The notes under the pieces were generated by a model that did not search any database, had not been told where the DNA came from, and was given only the letters and a program-made list of their open reading frames with translations. From Actinoplanes palleronii (GTDB taxonomy: Bacteria; Actinomycetota; Actinomycetes; Mycobacteriales; Micromonosporaceae): DNA of 47,077 bases. Positions 1 to 8,434 of this stretch are shown piece by piece; within the stretch, counting starts at the first letter, position 1; each line of letters opens with the position of its first letter. The DNA lies in assembly GCF_016862315.1 (NCBI RefSeq), contig NZ_BOMS01000117.1:1-47077 (forward strand). Direction: 5' to 3'. The translations under genes were made by a program, and so were the position numbers.

Positions 1-149
1 GGTCGGCCCGCCCCCGGCCGGGAGACGTGGCCGGGCACGGCGCGGGTCGGTCGGGAGGCGCGGTGGCCGCGGTGAGCAGCGGTGGCCTGGCGCGGGACCG
101 GAGCAGCGCGTGGCTTGTAGCCTGCGGCGGGGCGCTCGGTATTCGTACC

Positions 150-995
150 CTATGGGGTTGGTTTTGGTTGGCAGCGTGGGCAGCTGAACGAGGAGCGGTT
201 CATGAAGCTCTCCCGGCGCATCAGCGTGCCGCAACGTTTGCAGGGTTCGCCCTCGCGGCCGTAGGCGTTCAGGGAGCGGTCGAAATAGCCGCTGTCGCCG
301 TTCACGTCGACGTAGAGCTCGTCGAAGCTGGTGCCGCCGGCGACGATCGCCTCGGAGAGCACGTCGCGGACGTGGCCGAGCAGGCGCTCGACGGCCGGGC
401 GGGTCAGCTTGTCGGTGGGGCGGGCGCCGTGGAGTCTGGCCCGCCAGAGGGCCTCGTCGGCGTAGATGTTGCCGACGCCGGAGATCAGCGTCTGGTCGAG
501 CAGGGCCCGCTTGATCTCGGTGTGCCGGGCGCGCAGGCGGGCCGAGAAGGCCGCGTCGTCGAAGAGCGGATCCATCGGGTCGCGGGCGATGTGCGCGATC
601 TCGTCAGGCAGCTCGCCGCCGCCTTCGGAGACCGACAAGCCACCGAACGTACGTTGGTCGACGAACCGCAGCTGCGCCGCGCCGTCGGTGAAAGCGAACC
701 GGACCCGCAGGTGTTTCTCGTCCGCCGCGGTCGCCGGCTGCATCAGCAGCTGACCGCTCATGCCCAGGTGCGCGATGAGCGCGTCGCCGGAGTCCAGCGG
801 GAGCCAGAGGTACTTGCCGCGGCGCGACACGTCGAGGACGGTGCGGCCGGTCAGCATCGCGATGAAGTGGGAGTCGCCGGGCAGGTGCCGGCGGATCGCC
901 CGCGGGTGGTGCACCTCGACGGCGGCGATCGTACGGCCGGCCACCCACTTGGCCAGGCCCATCCGGACGGTCTCGACTTCGGGAAGTTCAGGCAA
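150..995 (-). CDS. mutM: Formamidopyrimidine-DNA glycosylase MutM/Fpg
   Basis: This base-excision repair enzyme removes 8-oxoguanine and formamidopyrimidines and nicks the abasic site. The 281-residue length is normal for the family. The protein begins MPELPEVETVR, so the catalytic proline and glutamate sit at positions 2 and 3. This fixes the start at a TTG codon, preceded by a GAGGA ribosome-binding site. A lysine in an RGKYLW motif matches the conserved beta-strand lysine. The C-terminus holds a C-x2-C ... C-x2-C zinc finger (CKRC ... CPRC) with the DNA-binding arginine in NRSSF. In many actinobacteria fpg lies next to rnc and yceD. Here a divergent cassette separates it from rnc, which suggests an insertion between them (inference). 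Confidence 0.96.
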   Translation of the reverse strand: MPELPEVETVRMGLAKWVAGRTIAAVEVHHPRAIRRHLPGDSHFIAMLTGRTVLDVSRRGKYLWLPLDSGDALIAHLGMSGQLLMQPATAADEKHLRVRFAFTDGAAQLRFVDQRTFGGLSVSEGGGELPDEIAHIARDPMDPLFDDAAFSARLRARHTEIKRALLDQTLISGVGNIYADEALWRARLHGARPTDKLTRPAVERLLGHVRDVLSEAIVAGGTSFDELYVDVNGDSGYFDRSLNAYGREGEPCKRCGTLMRRESFMNRSSFSCPRCQPKPTP

Positions 996-1107
996 GGCGG
1001 GTCCTCGGGGGTCGTGCTCGGTACGGCGGCGTCAACAGTACGGGACTGCGGGTCCACAGCCGGGATTCGTATGATCGACAACTCCCGACAGTCCGGAAGG
1101 GGTCATC

Positions 1108-1359
1108 GTGGATCTGGACGCCGCCACGGAGCGGGCACGGTTGATGCGCGAGGTGGTCACCAGCACCTCGGTCGAGCACACCAGCGACGATCACGCGGTC
1201 ACCGTGGTGGCCGGACCAGGTGGGGTGCTGCGCGACCTGTCGCTGAGCTCCCGGGCGTTCCGGCTGACCGGCGCCGAGCTCGGCGCGCTCGTGGTGCGCA
1301 CGATCCACGAGGCGAACACGCTGGTGACCGCCGAGGTGGCGGCGCGGATGCCGCGATGA
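1108..1359 (+). CDS. YbaB/EbfC-like small protein (83 aa)
   Basis: This small protein resembles the YbaB/EbfC nucleoid-associated family as often found beside WXG100-type genes in Micromonosporaceae (family resemblance, moderate). The N-terminal helix carries ERARLMREV, then strands with TVVAGPGGVLRDLSLS and a C-terminal helix. It starts with GTG 7-8 nt after a GGAAGGGG ribosome-binding site. Its stop overlaps the next start by 4 nt (ATGA), so the two are probably translationally coupled. It is the first gene of a five-gene chain that runs to 4114. The function is not known; DNA binding or a partner role for the secreted proteins downstream are both possible. Confidence 0.7.
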   Translation: MDLDAATERARLMREVVTSTSVEHTSDDHAVTVVAGPGGVLRDLSLSSRAFRLTGAELGALVVRTIHEANTLVTAEVAARMPR

Positions 1360-1736
1360 CCCGGCCGGATTTCACCGAACCGGGTGAGGTGCTGGAGTTC
1401 CTGGACGGGATCCGGGAGCGGAACCGGCAGGCGATGGCGCGCAACGCCGAGTACGCGGCCGAGGCCGGCGGGATCACCGGCGAGGGCTTCTCCGCGGACC
1501 GTACGGTGCGGGCCGAGGTGGACGCGAGCGGCGTCGTCTCCCGGGTCGACATCGGCGACTCCGCGCTGCGCCGGGGCGCCCACCTGGCCCAGATGATCCT
1601 GACCGCGATCCGGGAGGCGCAGGCCGCGCGGACCCGGCAGCTGGCCGAGCTGAGCGCGCGGCTCGGCAGCCCGGCGATCGCCGGCCTGGTCCGCGAGTCG
1701 ATCCCGGACGATTATCGAAGGGAATCCGATGGGTGA
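1356..1736 (+). CDS. YbaB/EbfC-family DNA-binding-like protein (126 aa)
   Basis: The start MTRPDFTEPGEVLEFL is chosen because its ATG overlaps the upstream stop by 4 nt. The reading frame stays open far upstream, but that part runs antisense through mutM and is not coding. The pattern of an N-terminal helix, strands around RTVRAEVDASGVVSRVDI, and a long C-terminal helix (HLAQMILTAIREAQAAR) matches the YbaB/EbfC fold. The preceding gene appears to be a shorter relative, so the pair may form a heteromer (inference). The last 8 nt overlap the next gene. Confidence 0.72.
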   Translation: MTRPDFTEPGEVLEFLDGIRERNRQAMARNAEYAAEAGGITGEGFSADRTVRAEVDASGVVSRVDIGDSALRRGAHLAQMILTAIREAQAARTRQLAELSARLGSPAIAGLVRESIPDDYRRESDG

Positions 1737-2055
1737 CGGCATCGTCGTGCCGACGGACAAACTGACCAGTACGGCGGAGGTGTTCCAGGCGCTGAGCACG
1801 AGCGCCGGGCAGATCGCGGCGGGAGTGGCGGCCGCGAACCCGCCGGAGGTGCTGTGGGGCGCGCTCGGCCTGCTGATGAAGTGGAAGTACGACGAGAAGT
1901 CCGCCGAGGCCGGTGACCACATCGCGCTGATCGCCAAGGCGCTCGAATCGCAGGGCAAGGCGATCCGGGCGGTGGTCAAGAACCACGAGGAGCTGGATCA
2001 GGCGCTGCAGGATGCCTTCCGTCGCTTCCAGGAGCGACTGGCGGGCGGCCAGTGA
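1729..2055 (+). CDS. EspC/WXG100-like type VII secretion-associated protein (108 aa)
   Basis: This is a short, mostly helical protein of about 100 residues with no signal peptide. The N-terminal helix VVPTDKLTSTAEVFQAL leads to a central turn with LWGALG, and then a second long helix containing HIALIAKALESQGKAIRAV. This helical-hairpin layout is typical of the EspC/WXG100 superfamily of type VII secretion substrates. It overlaps the upstream gene by 8 nt and the downstream gene by 4 nt. No secretion ATPase or membrane core (EccB-EccE) is present in the window, so the secretion route would have to be encoded elsewhere. Confidence 0.65.
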   Translation: MGDGIVVPTDKLTSTAEVFQALSTSAGQIAAGVAAANPPEVLWGALGLLMKWKYDEKSAEAGDHIALIAKALESQGKAIRAVVKNHEELDQALQDAFRRFQERLAGGQ

Positions 2056-3053
2056 GCGGGACCGACGACAACGACGCGTATCTGAGCAATAACGCGCAGG
2101 ACGCCAGCCAGTACGCCGGCGACCTGGGTTTCACCGACGCGGTCGACACCGACTGGGGCACGACGCTGCCGTTCGGGGAGATCACCCAGAACGCGTACAA
2201 GGGCATCACCGAAGGCGAGTGGAGCGATCTCTTCGCCGCGGCCGCCGACTTCACCGGCAACGCTGTCGCGTTCGCCATCGACCCGCTGAACTGGCTGATC
2301 TCGGCGGGCCTGACCTTCCTGATCGACTTCATCCAGCCGCTCGAGGACCTGCTGAGCCTGTTCACCGGCAACTCCGAGCGGATGGAGGGTTACGCGGAGG
2401 CCTGGCAGCGGCTCGGCGACGCCCTGGGCCCGCTCGGCGACGCGACCCGAGCTGCCGCCACCGACGGCCTTCTCGAGTGGGAAGGGCTGGACGCGACCGC
2501 GGCCAAGGAACGCCTGATCGAATTCGGCTCGGCGATCTCGGCCACCGGTGGCGAGGCGGCCTCGATCGCCGGCCTGCTCACCCTTTTTTCCAAGATCATG
2601 TCGGCCGCCCAGCAGTTGATCATCGGCATCATCGCCACACTCGTCGAGTGGATGATCATTGAGTGGCTCGCGGCCCTGGCGCTGGCCCCGGAGACCCTGG
2701 GCGGCTCGGTCGCCGCGGCCGGGGCGGCGACCGCGGTGCAGGCTTCGGTCGCGACGAGCCGCGCGGTGACCATCGTGGACCGCGTGGTCATGCTGCTGCA
2801 GAAGATCGGCGCGCTGCTCGAGAAGGTCCTCCCGGGCATGCTCAAGCAGAAGGTCGGCGAGAGCGTCGCCGACCTCGGCCGCGCCGCGACCTTCTCCAAT
2901 GTCGCCAAGATCGGCGGATCGGTGCTCGGCGACGTCTTCGGCTACGCCGGCCCGGGGGCCAGCGTCACCACCGGCATCATCAAGGATCAGCAGGCAGGGC
3001 GCCCGGCCATGGAGGACGGGGAGATCGACAAGGCCTTGGATGTGGAGCGATGA
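2052..3053 (+). CDS. WXG-motif helical protein, putative type VII substrate (333 aa)
   Basis: This is a long helical protein with a WEG (W143-x-G145) motif in a predicted helix-turn-helix, LLEWEGLDA. Hydrophobic helices lie at about 70-100 (AVAFAIDPLNWLISAGLTFL) and at about 180-215. The N-terminal 60 residues are acidic. The C-terminal part is rich in Ala/Gly/Val, ending in an acidic tail. It lacks a Sec signal peptide. It starts at a GTG overlapping the upstream stop. The size and layout are similar to the larger partner proteins of WXG100 pairs, in the way PPE proteins partner PE proteins; this is an inference because no PPE signature is present. It overlaps the next gene by 4 nt. Confidence 0.65.
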   Translation: MSGTDDNDAYLSNNAQDASQYAGDLGFTDAVDTDWGTTLPFGEITQNAYKGITEGEWSDLFAAAADFTGNAVAFAIDPLNWLISAGLTFLIDFIQPLEDLLSLFTGNSERMEGYAEAWQRLGDALGPLGDATRAAATDGLLEWEGLDATAAKERLIEFGSAISATGGEAASIAGLLTLFSKIMSAAQQLIIGIIATLVEWMIIEWLAALALAPETLGGSVAAAGAATAVQASVATSRAVTIVDRVVMLLQKIGALLEKVLPGMLKQKVGESVADLGRAATFSNVAKIGGSVLGDVFGYAGPGASVTTGIIKDQQAGRPAMEDGEIDKALDVER

Positions 3054-4114
3054 ACAGCTGGGAGAAGCAGTGGCCGCCGACCCCACTCCCGGGAGCCCGG
3101 GTGCTGCCCTGGCTGTTGGACCGGCCCGCGCCGGTACCGGACGCCGGGACGGCCGGCATCGCGGTGCGGATCCGTTCCAGAGGCGGGGATGTGGTGCAGT
3201 TCCCGAAACGGTTCACGGTCGGGATCGACGACCGCCCGCTGTGGTGGGGCCTGGGCCGGATGATCGCCGTCGTCGAGCCGGGTGAGCACCTCGTCGAGGT
3301 GCGGGGCCGGCTCGCGGTGGAGAGCACCCGCCGGGTCCGGGTGGCCGCCGGCGAGATCGTGGAGCTGGACTTCTGGACCCCGGCCGCGAGTTCCGGCAGC
3401 AACACGCGCGGCGTTCTGGTGCCCGCCCCCGGAAAACGGCGCCCCGGCACGGGCCGTTACCTGGTCTGGGGCTGGCTCGCCGCGATCGCCCTGATGCCGC
3501 TTCTCACGCTGCTCGGCGTCCCACTCAACGGGTTCACCCTCGCGCTGCTCGCGGTGCCGGTGGTGGCCGCGGTCCTGGCGATCTGGTGGAAGCGGCGAGG
3601 TGACCGGGAGTATCGCGTGGCCGCGTCCGCGGAAGCCGCCGCCGAGGCCGGCCGGAACGACGCCGCGGGCTGGTTCCTCGGCGACGCCGAACCTCCGGCG
3701 CACCTGCTCGAGGGCACGGCCGACGGGCTGCTCGTGGTGACCGGGACGCACGCGCTCGAGCGCACCCGCAACGGCCTGCGCGACCGCAACCACGTGGACG
3801 AGAACGGCTGGGTGCCGTGGCCGGAGCTCACCGTCGACGGCCAGCAGCGGCCGCTCTCCTGGCAGACCTGGTGCTACCGCCTGCCGCCCGGCGAGCACGA
3901 CGTGACGTTCACCGTCCGGCCGCCGCGGCCGGCGGCCGAACGGTTCGCGGCGGAGCAGGTCACCCGCCGGGTGACCGTCACGGCCGGCCGGGTCACCCGG
4001 CTCGGCCTGCACGTGGCGGCTCGCGTGGTGACCCGGTCGGCGTACGCGAATCCGGAGGCCTACGCCGAGATCACCGGATTCACCGTGACTACATCGTGTA
4101 CGGCCAGATCGTGA
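3050..4114 (+). CDS. Two-TM membrane protein of the WXG cassette (354 aa)
   Basis: The start MNSWEKQW is set by a 4-nt ATGA overlap with the WXG-like gene. The first 140 residues look like a cytosolic beta-rich domain (RFTVGIDDRPLWWG ... GEHLVEVRG). A pair of membrane segments follows at about 146-195. A second beta-rich domain (about 220-340) repeats the same pattern, including PPGEHDVTFTVRPP. The two soluble domains therefore look like internal duplicates, each with a VxxGEH-VxV-type strand pair. The function is not known; the context suggests a membrane partner for the secreted-type proteins upstream. Its last 26 bp overlap the 3' end of the convergent mannosyltransferase gene. Confidence 0.65.
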   Translation: MNSWEKQWPPTPLPGARVLPWLLDRPAPVPDAGTAGIAVRIRSRGGDVVQFPKRFTVGIDDRPLWWGLGRMIAVVEPGEHLVEVRGRLAVESTRRVRVAAGEIVELDFWTPAASSGSNTRGVLVPAPGKRRPGTGRYLVWGWLAAIALMPLLTLLGVPLNGFTLALLAVPVVAAVLAIWWKRRGDREYRVAASAEAAAEAGRNDAAGWFLGDAEPPAHLLEGTADGLLVVTGTHALERTRNGLRDRNHVDENGWVPWPELTVDGQQRPLSWQTWCYRLPPGEHDVTFTVRPPRPAAERFAAEQVTRRVTVTAGRVTRLGLHVAARVVTRSAYANPEAYAEITGFTVTTSCTARS

Positions 4115-5294
4115 TCAGGTAGGCGCCGTACCAGAGGCCGAAGACGGCCCAGGCGGTGATCGACAGGATCGCGACCCGGGGGCGGGCGCGGGCCGCCGCG
4201 AACGCCGCCGGGACCAGGGTGATCAGCACGGGCAGCAGCAGCCGCGGCTTGGAGTGATAGAAACCGGCCTGGCCGTAGACCAGGATCATCGCGACCACGC
4301 CGTAGACCATCAGCGGCGGCCACAGCTTCTGTGCCAGCGCCACCCCGGCCGCCGCCAGCGCGGCCAGCAGGATCAGGCCGACGCTGACCTGAACCCAGCC
4401 GTCCGCGCCGGTGAACGTGTCGTCGAGGAACTTCAGCGTGCTGCTGCCATAGTCGAACGACGTGCCCCACCCGGCCGTCTGGATCTTGAACCAGGCGGTC
4501 CAGTCACCGACCCGCCAGCCGACCCAGCCGAGGAACAGCGGCACCCCGGCCAGCGCGACCGCGGCGGCCGCCAGCGGCTTCACCCGGCCGGCCAGGTCGC
4601 TGCGGGGCACGTCGCGGAGCGCCAGCAGCGCGGCGACACCCAGGGCCATCGCCGCCGCCGCGCCGGTCGGGCGGGTCAGCGCGGCGCACAGGCCGAGGAA
4701 ACCGGCCCATCCCCAGGCACGGCGGTGCGCTGCCGCCAGCATGCCCGCCACCAGACCGAGAAAAAGACTTTCCGAGTACGCCATGGACAGCACCACGGAG
4801 ACCGGCGCCGAGCAGACGATCGCCACCAGCGCCCACCCGGCCCGCTTGTCCCGCAGCGTGGTGCCGAGCAGGTGCAGCCCGACCGCGGCCCCGATCGAGG
4901 CGAGCCAGGCCACACCGACCCCGGCGACTCCCGGCGGCAGGCCGAGCACCGTGCCGAGCCGCAGCAGCATCGGGTAGAGCGGGAAGAAGGCCAGCTCGTT
5001 CGCCTGCAGGACGTGGTTGTCGTCGTAGGTGAACCCGTGCGGGTATCCGTCCACCGCGACCCGGATGAACCAGCCGCCGTCCCAGACCAGCAGCCGATGC
5101 CAGACGCCGGTGGTCGACCCGGACGCGTTGCCCAGCCACCAGACCATCAGCAACTGGCCGACCCGGGTCAGGGCGAGCAGCCCGACGGCGACGGCGACAC
5201 CACGGCCGCCGCCGGCCTTCTCCCAGAGCGTTTCCGGGGGCTCCGCGTCGTCCGCGGTCACCGGCACGGTCTCACTCGGGCTTGTCGTCGCCAT
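4089..5294 (-). CDS. PIG-V-like mannosyltransferase, multi-pass membrane protein
   Basis: This is a polytopic membrane protein with about ten hydrophobic segments. An acidic, aromatic loop near the N-terminus (WHRLLVWDGGWF-RVA-DGYP) matches GT-C/PIG-V-type mannosyltransferases, with the WDGxW motif as the clearest sign. It probably transfers mannose from a polyprenyl-phosphate donor on the outer face of the membrane, as in actinobacterial lipoglycan synthesis (family knowledge; substrate inferred). The start chosen is the ATG of MATTSPSETVP at 5294, which overlaps the end of rnc by 23 bp; an in-frame upstream start would overlap rnc much more. Its 3' end overlaps the convergent membrane-protein gene. 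Confidence 0.75.
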   Translation of the reverse strand: MATTSPSETVPVTADDAEPPETLWEKAGGGRGVAVAVGLLALTRVGQLLMVWWLGNASGSTTGVWHRLLVWDGGWFIRVAVDGYPHGFTYDDNHVLQANELAFFPLYPMLLRLGTVLGLPPGVAGVGVAWLASIGAAVGLHLLGTTLRDKRAGWALVAIVCSAPVSVVLSMAYSESLFLGLVAGMLAAAHRRAWGWAGFLGLCAALTRPTGAAAAMALGVAALLALRDVPRSDLAGRVKPLAAAAVALAGVPLFLGWVGWRVGDWTAWFKIQTAGWGTSFDYGSSTLKFLDDTFTGADGWVQVSVGLILLAALAAAGVALAQKLWPPLMVYGVVAMILVYGQAGFYHSKPRLLLPVLITLVPAAFAAARARPRVAILSITAWAVFGLWYGAYLITIWPYTM

Positions 5295-6009
5295 CGGCCT
5301 CGTTCCGCTCGGTGAGCGTGCGCCACGCGGCAGCGGCGGCCCGCTGCTCGGCCTGCTTCTTGCTGCGGCCGTCGGAGCCGCCGTACCGCTCACCGGCCAC
5401 CACCACCCAGGCGGTGAACGTCTTCGCGTGGTCCGGGCCGGAGTCCTCGATCACGTAGTCCGGGACGCCCAGCCCGAGTGCCGCGGTCAGCTCCTGCAGG
5501 CTGGTCTTCCAGTCCAGGGCGGCGCCCCGGCCGGCCGACTCGGCCATCAGCGGGTCGAACAGCCGGTGCACCACCTCGCCGGCGGTCTCCAGCCCGTGCT
5601 CCAGGTAGATCGCGCCGAGCAGCGCCTCCAGGGTGTCGGCCAGGATGCTGGCCTTGTCCCGGCCGCCGGTGGTCTCCTCGCCCTTGCCGAGCAGCAGGTG
5701 CGGGCCGAGACCGGCCGGGCCCAGGCCACGGGCCACGTCGGCGAGCGCGTGCATGTTGACCACGCTGGCCCGGAGCTTGGCGAGCTGCCCCTCGGGCAGG
5801 TCCGGGTGGTTGTGGAAGAGCGCAGACGTGATCACCACACCGAGCACCGAGTCGCCGAGGAACTCCAGGCGCTCGTTGGTGGGCAGGCCGCCGTTCTCGT
5901 ACGCGTACGAGCGGTGGGTCAGGGCCCGTTCCAGCATCTCGGGGGTGAAGGGGACGTCGAACGCCTCTTCCAAGGGGGCGGTGGATGGACGGCGACGCTT
6001 GTCATTCAT
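5272..6009 (-). CDS. rnc: Ribonuclease III
   Basis: This endonuclease cleaves double-stranded RNA and processes rRNA precursors. The signature NERLEFLGDS is at residues 46-55, giving the metal ligands E47, E50 and D54. The second acidic pair lies in DTLEALLGAIYLE (D125, E128). A double-stranded RNA-binding domain follows at about 165-237, with the typical GxGxSKKxAEQxAA helix (GRSKKQAEQRAAAAA). The length of 245 residues is standard. The start overlaps the 3' end of plsX by 8 nt. The rpmF-plsX-rnc order is conserved in many bacteria. Confidence 0.97.
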   Translation of the reverse strand: MNDKRRRPSTAPLEEAFDVPFTPEMLERALTHRSYAYENGGLPTNERLEFLGDSVLGVVITSALFHNHPDLPEGQLAKLRASVVNMHALADVARGLGPAGLGPHLLLGKGEETTGGRDKASILADTLEALLGAIYLEHGLETAGEVVHRLFDPLMAESAGRGAALDWKTSLQELTAALGLGVPDYVIEDSGPDHAKTFTAWVVVAGERYGGSDGRSKKQAEQRAAAAAWRTLTERNEADGDDKPE

Positions 6010-6970
6010 GCGATACCTCGTTGTACGTCAGCAGATCGACGATCGCCGCGAGTGCGGAACGGCGGTGCAGATGGGCGGTGAAGGCGATGCCACCGGCGAG
6101 ATCCGCACCGGTGGCGGAACCGTGGCAGACCACCACGGTGCCGCCGACCCCGAGCAGGACGGCGGCGCGCGGCGTCGGTGCCGCGCCGTGGCCGGATCTC
6201 GCGTAGGTGGTTTCCAGCGCCTTCAAAAGGACATTTCCGGTGAATCCATCGGTCACCACGACATCGACGCCATGACCCAGCACGACGTCGCCGCCCTCGA
6301 CCAGACCGGTGTACCGGGCTCCGGCGGGCAGCGGGCGGTCGGCGAGCAGTGCGGGAACGGCACGGCGCAGGCGGTCGCCCTTGCCGAGCTCGGTGCCGAT
6401 GGTGAGCAGCCCGACCCGAGGGGTGGGGATGTCGTGGACGGCCGCGGCATAGGCGGCGCCGAGCCGGGCGTGGACGGCCAGGGTCTGTTCGTCGGGGTCG
6501 ACGGTGGAGCCGACGTCGAGAAGGACCAGGCGGCCGGCGACGGTGGGCAGCACGGCGGCGAGCGGAGGGCGGCGTACGCCGGGCCAGCGGCCCAGGACGC
6601 GCGCGGCGGACACCACGGTGATCCCGGTGTCGCCGGCGGAGAGTGCGGCGTCGGCGAGGCCGTCGGCGACGGCCTGGACGGCGCTGCCGCCGAGTACGGC
6701 GGTGATGCGATGGCGCTGGGCCGGGTGCAGGGCAGCCAGCACCGCGTCGGAGGCCTCAGCCGGTCCGACGAGAGTCAGGTGCAGGGTCGGATCGTCCTGG
6801 ACGGCACGCAGAGCGCCGTCAACCACGACGGCGGGAGCTTGGTCCCCGCCGAGGAGGTCGACGGCGATCCGCGCGGTGCCCGGCTCCCCGACAGACCGCT
6901 GTCCGGGAGCCGTGGCACCGGTGGAACGCCACTGCTCAGGTACGACCCGCCCGATGATCGGGCGCGTCAC
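6002..6970 (-). CDS. plsX: Phosphate acyltransferase PlsX
   Basis: The family converts acyl-ACP and phosphate into acyl-phosphate for phospholipid synthesis. The family N-terminal motif ARIAVDLLGGDQAP starts at about residue 33. Further conserved parts are VLLDVGST, VGLLTIGTELGKG, and DGFTGNVLLKALE near the C-terminus. The protein is 322 residues counted from a GTG 9 nt after rpmF; about 30 of these residues precede the usual PlsX start, and an in-frame GTG at V27 could be the real one. rpmF lies directly upstream and rnc overlaps downstream, a classical gene trio. Plausibly it feeds the later PlsC step encoded at 23513. Confidence 0.93.
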   Translation of the reverse strand: MTRPIIGRVVPEQWRSTGATAPGQRSVGEPGTARIAVDLLGGDQAPAVVVDGALRAVQDDPTLHLTLVGPAEASDAVLAALHPAQRHRITAVLGGSAVQAVADGLADAALSAGDTGITVVSAARVLGRWPGVRRPPLAAVLPTVAGRLVLLDVGSTVDPDEQTLAVHARLGAAYAAAVHDIPTPRVGLLTIGTELGKGDRLRRAVPALLADRPLPAGARYTGLVEGGDVVLGHGVDVVVTDGFTGNVLLKALETTYARSGHGAAPTPRAAVLLGVGGTVVVCHGSATGADLAGGIAFTAHLHRRSALAAIVDLLTYNEVSHE

Positions 6971-6979
6971 TCGGCGACG

Positions 6980-7153
6980 TCAGACCTCGAGGACCTGACG
7001 ACCGTTGTAGGTACCGCAGACCGAGCAGGCGGCGTGCGGCAGCTTCGGGGACTTGCACTGGGGGCAGGCCACGGTCGAAACCGCGGTCGCCTTCCAGTTA
7101 GCCCGGCGCGAGCGGGTGTTGCTGCGCGACATTTTGCGCTTCGGGACGGCCAC
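6980..7153 (-). CDS. rpmF: 50S ribosomal protein L32
   Basis: A 57-residue basic protein begins MAVPKRKMSRSNTRSRRA, the classic L32 N-terminus, from a GTG codon. Four cysteines (CPQC ... CSVC, residues 30-46) form the zinc ribbon, so this is the zinc-binding form. The ribosome-binding site AAGGAG overlaps the last codons and stop of the upstream yceD gene, and the gap between the two genes is 5 nt. It is co-transcribed with yceD and plsX. Confidence 0.96.
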   Translation of the reverse strand: MAVPKRKMSRSNTRSRRANWKATAVSTVACPQCKSPKLPHAACSVCGTYNGRQVLEV

Positions 7154-7158
7154 GGTTC

Positions 7159-7764
7159 CTACTCCTTAGAATCTTGCTTTTGGTGCGGCGAAGCCGCCCC
7201 TGGCGACTCGGCTGACAGATTGCGCAAAGCGGCCCAGCGGGCATCGACGTCCTCATGGCTGTGATCGGCCGGGAGGTCGTCGAAGTGCACCCCGCAGTCG
7301 GGGCACAGCCCTGGGCAGTCCGGTCGGCACAGCGGGTTGGTCGGCAGGGTCAGGACCACCGCGTCACGCACCGCCGGCTCGAGGTCGAGCAGGTCGCCCT
7401 GCATCCGGCCTACCTCGTCATCATCCTCGGTCTCCTCCGTGAAGCTGTCCGCGTAGGCGTACAACTCCCCGATGCGAACCGTGAACGGCCTGTTGATCTC
7501 GTTGAGGCACCTGCCGCACTCGCCCTGAATCGTGCCACGGACGAGACCGCTGACGAAGACCCCCTCGGACGCCGACGTCAGGCTCAGATCGAGCTCGAGG
7601 TCGGAACCGACGGGGACCGAGATCAACTCCACACCGAGGTCTGCCGGCGCCGCGTCCACCCGCTTCAGGGCACGCGTCGCACCAGGCTGCCGGGGGAGTT
7701 TCGTCGTGTCGACGACCAGCGGCTGCCTGGGGTTCAGGTGACTCTGCGGTGACTTGGGCATCAT
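7159..7764 (-). CDS. yceD: YceD/DUF177 family protein
   Basis: This is the widely conserved partner of rpmF, believed to act in 23S rRNA accumulation or ribosome assembly (as proposed for E. coli YceD and plant DUF177). It shows the family patterns CGRCLNEINRPFTVRIGELY in the middle and a C-terminal cysteine cluster (CRPDCPGLCPDCG) likely to bind zinc. The length of 201 residues is normal for actinobacteria. Two successive ATG codons could serve as start (7764 or 7761). The stop sits inside the rpmF ribosome-binding site. Confidence 0.92.
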   Translation of the reverse strand: MMPKSPQSHLNPRQPLVVDTTKLPRQPGATRALKRVDAAPADLGVELISVPVGSDLELDLSLTSASEGVFVSGLVRGTIQGECGRCLNEINRPFTVRIGELYAYADSFTEETEDDDEVGRMQGDLLDLEPAVRDAVVLTLPTNPLCRPDCPGLCPDCGVHFDDLPADHSHEDVDARWAALRNLSAESPGAASPHQKQDSKE

Positions 7765-7835
7765 GTTCCTCAGCCGTGGGTAGGCCAGCCGAAAACATTA
7801 CCTGAGCTTGTCCGACATCGTCGAATCGGCTCGGC

Positions 7836-8333
7836 TCAGAACGGCAGTGGCCGCTCCGCGTCCTCACCCTGGAAGGTTCCGATCTCGCGGAGCGCATGCA
7901 TTTTGTCACGGCCCCGCTCGATCGACGCCAGCGCCCTGGTCAGGAACTGCTCGAAGTTGGCCAGCGCGGTGTCGACGTAGTCGTCGACCTCCTCCCGCAG
8001 GCGCTGTGCCTCGGTCCGCGCCTCGGCGATGATCCGGGCACCCTCGTGCTCGGCCGAGACGGTGATCTCGTTGACCGAGACCAGGCGGGAGTGTTCAGCC
8101 TCACCCTCGCTGATGATCCGGTCCGCCTCGCGGCGGCCGGCCTCGACGATCCGGTCCCGCTCGTCCAGCACAGCGGCGGACTTGCGCAGCTCGGAGGGGA
8201 GCTCGGCGCGCAGCTCCTCAAGACGCTCGATCATCTCGCCGCGGTCGAACATGAAGTTCGTCCGCGACATCGGCACCGAACGGGCGTCCTGGATGTGCTC
8301 GATGAGCTCGTCGATACGGTCGAGCGGATCCAC
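7836..8333 (-). CDS. SepIVA/DivIVA-like coiled-coil cell-division protein
   Basis: This is a 165-residue protein starting MDPLDRIDELIEHIQDA and made largely of charged coiled coil between about residues 45 and 150, with many Glu/Arg heptads (AEHEGARIIAEARTEAQRLREEVDD). Its position between coaD and yceD/rpmF matches mycobacterial SepIVA, an essential septation factor with a DivIVA-type domain. The assignment rests on gene order plus the coiled-coil pattern. It probably acts at the membrane or septum. A GTG start is used with only a weak ribosome-binding site. Confidence 0.75.
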   Translation of the reverse strand: MDPLDRIDELIEHIQDARSVPMSRTNFMFDRGEMIERLEELRAELPSELRKSAAVLDERDRIVEAGRREADRIISEGEAEHSRLVSVNEITVSAEHEGARIIAEARTEAQRLREEVDDYVDTALANFEQFLTRALASIERGRDKMHALREIGTFQGEDAERPLPF

Positions 8334-8434
8334 CGGTGCCTCACTCCCGTCGTCGAACCGCCACCCAGCGTGGTGCGATCACGTTACTTGTGCCGCCGTC
8401 GCGCCGGATCCCGGCACGCCCGCGCTGGTGGCCG

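Noticed and set aside
1..149. A partial gene at the left edge
   Set aside because: No frame with protein-like content or family similarity was visible in 149 nt downstream of mutM.
27..1736. A 569-codon open frame on the plus strand across mutM
   Set aside because: Only its last 126 codons (from 1356) look like a protein; the rest is antisense to mutM and has the Ala/Gly/Arg pattern of a shadow frame in GC-rich DNA.
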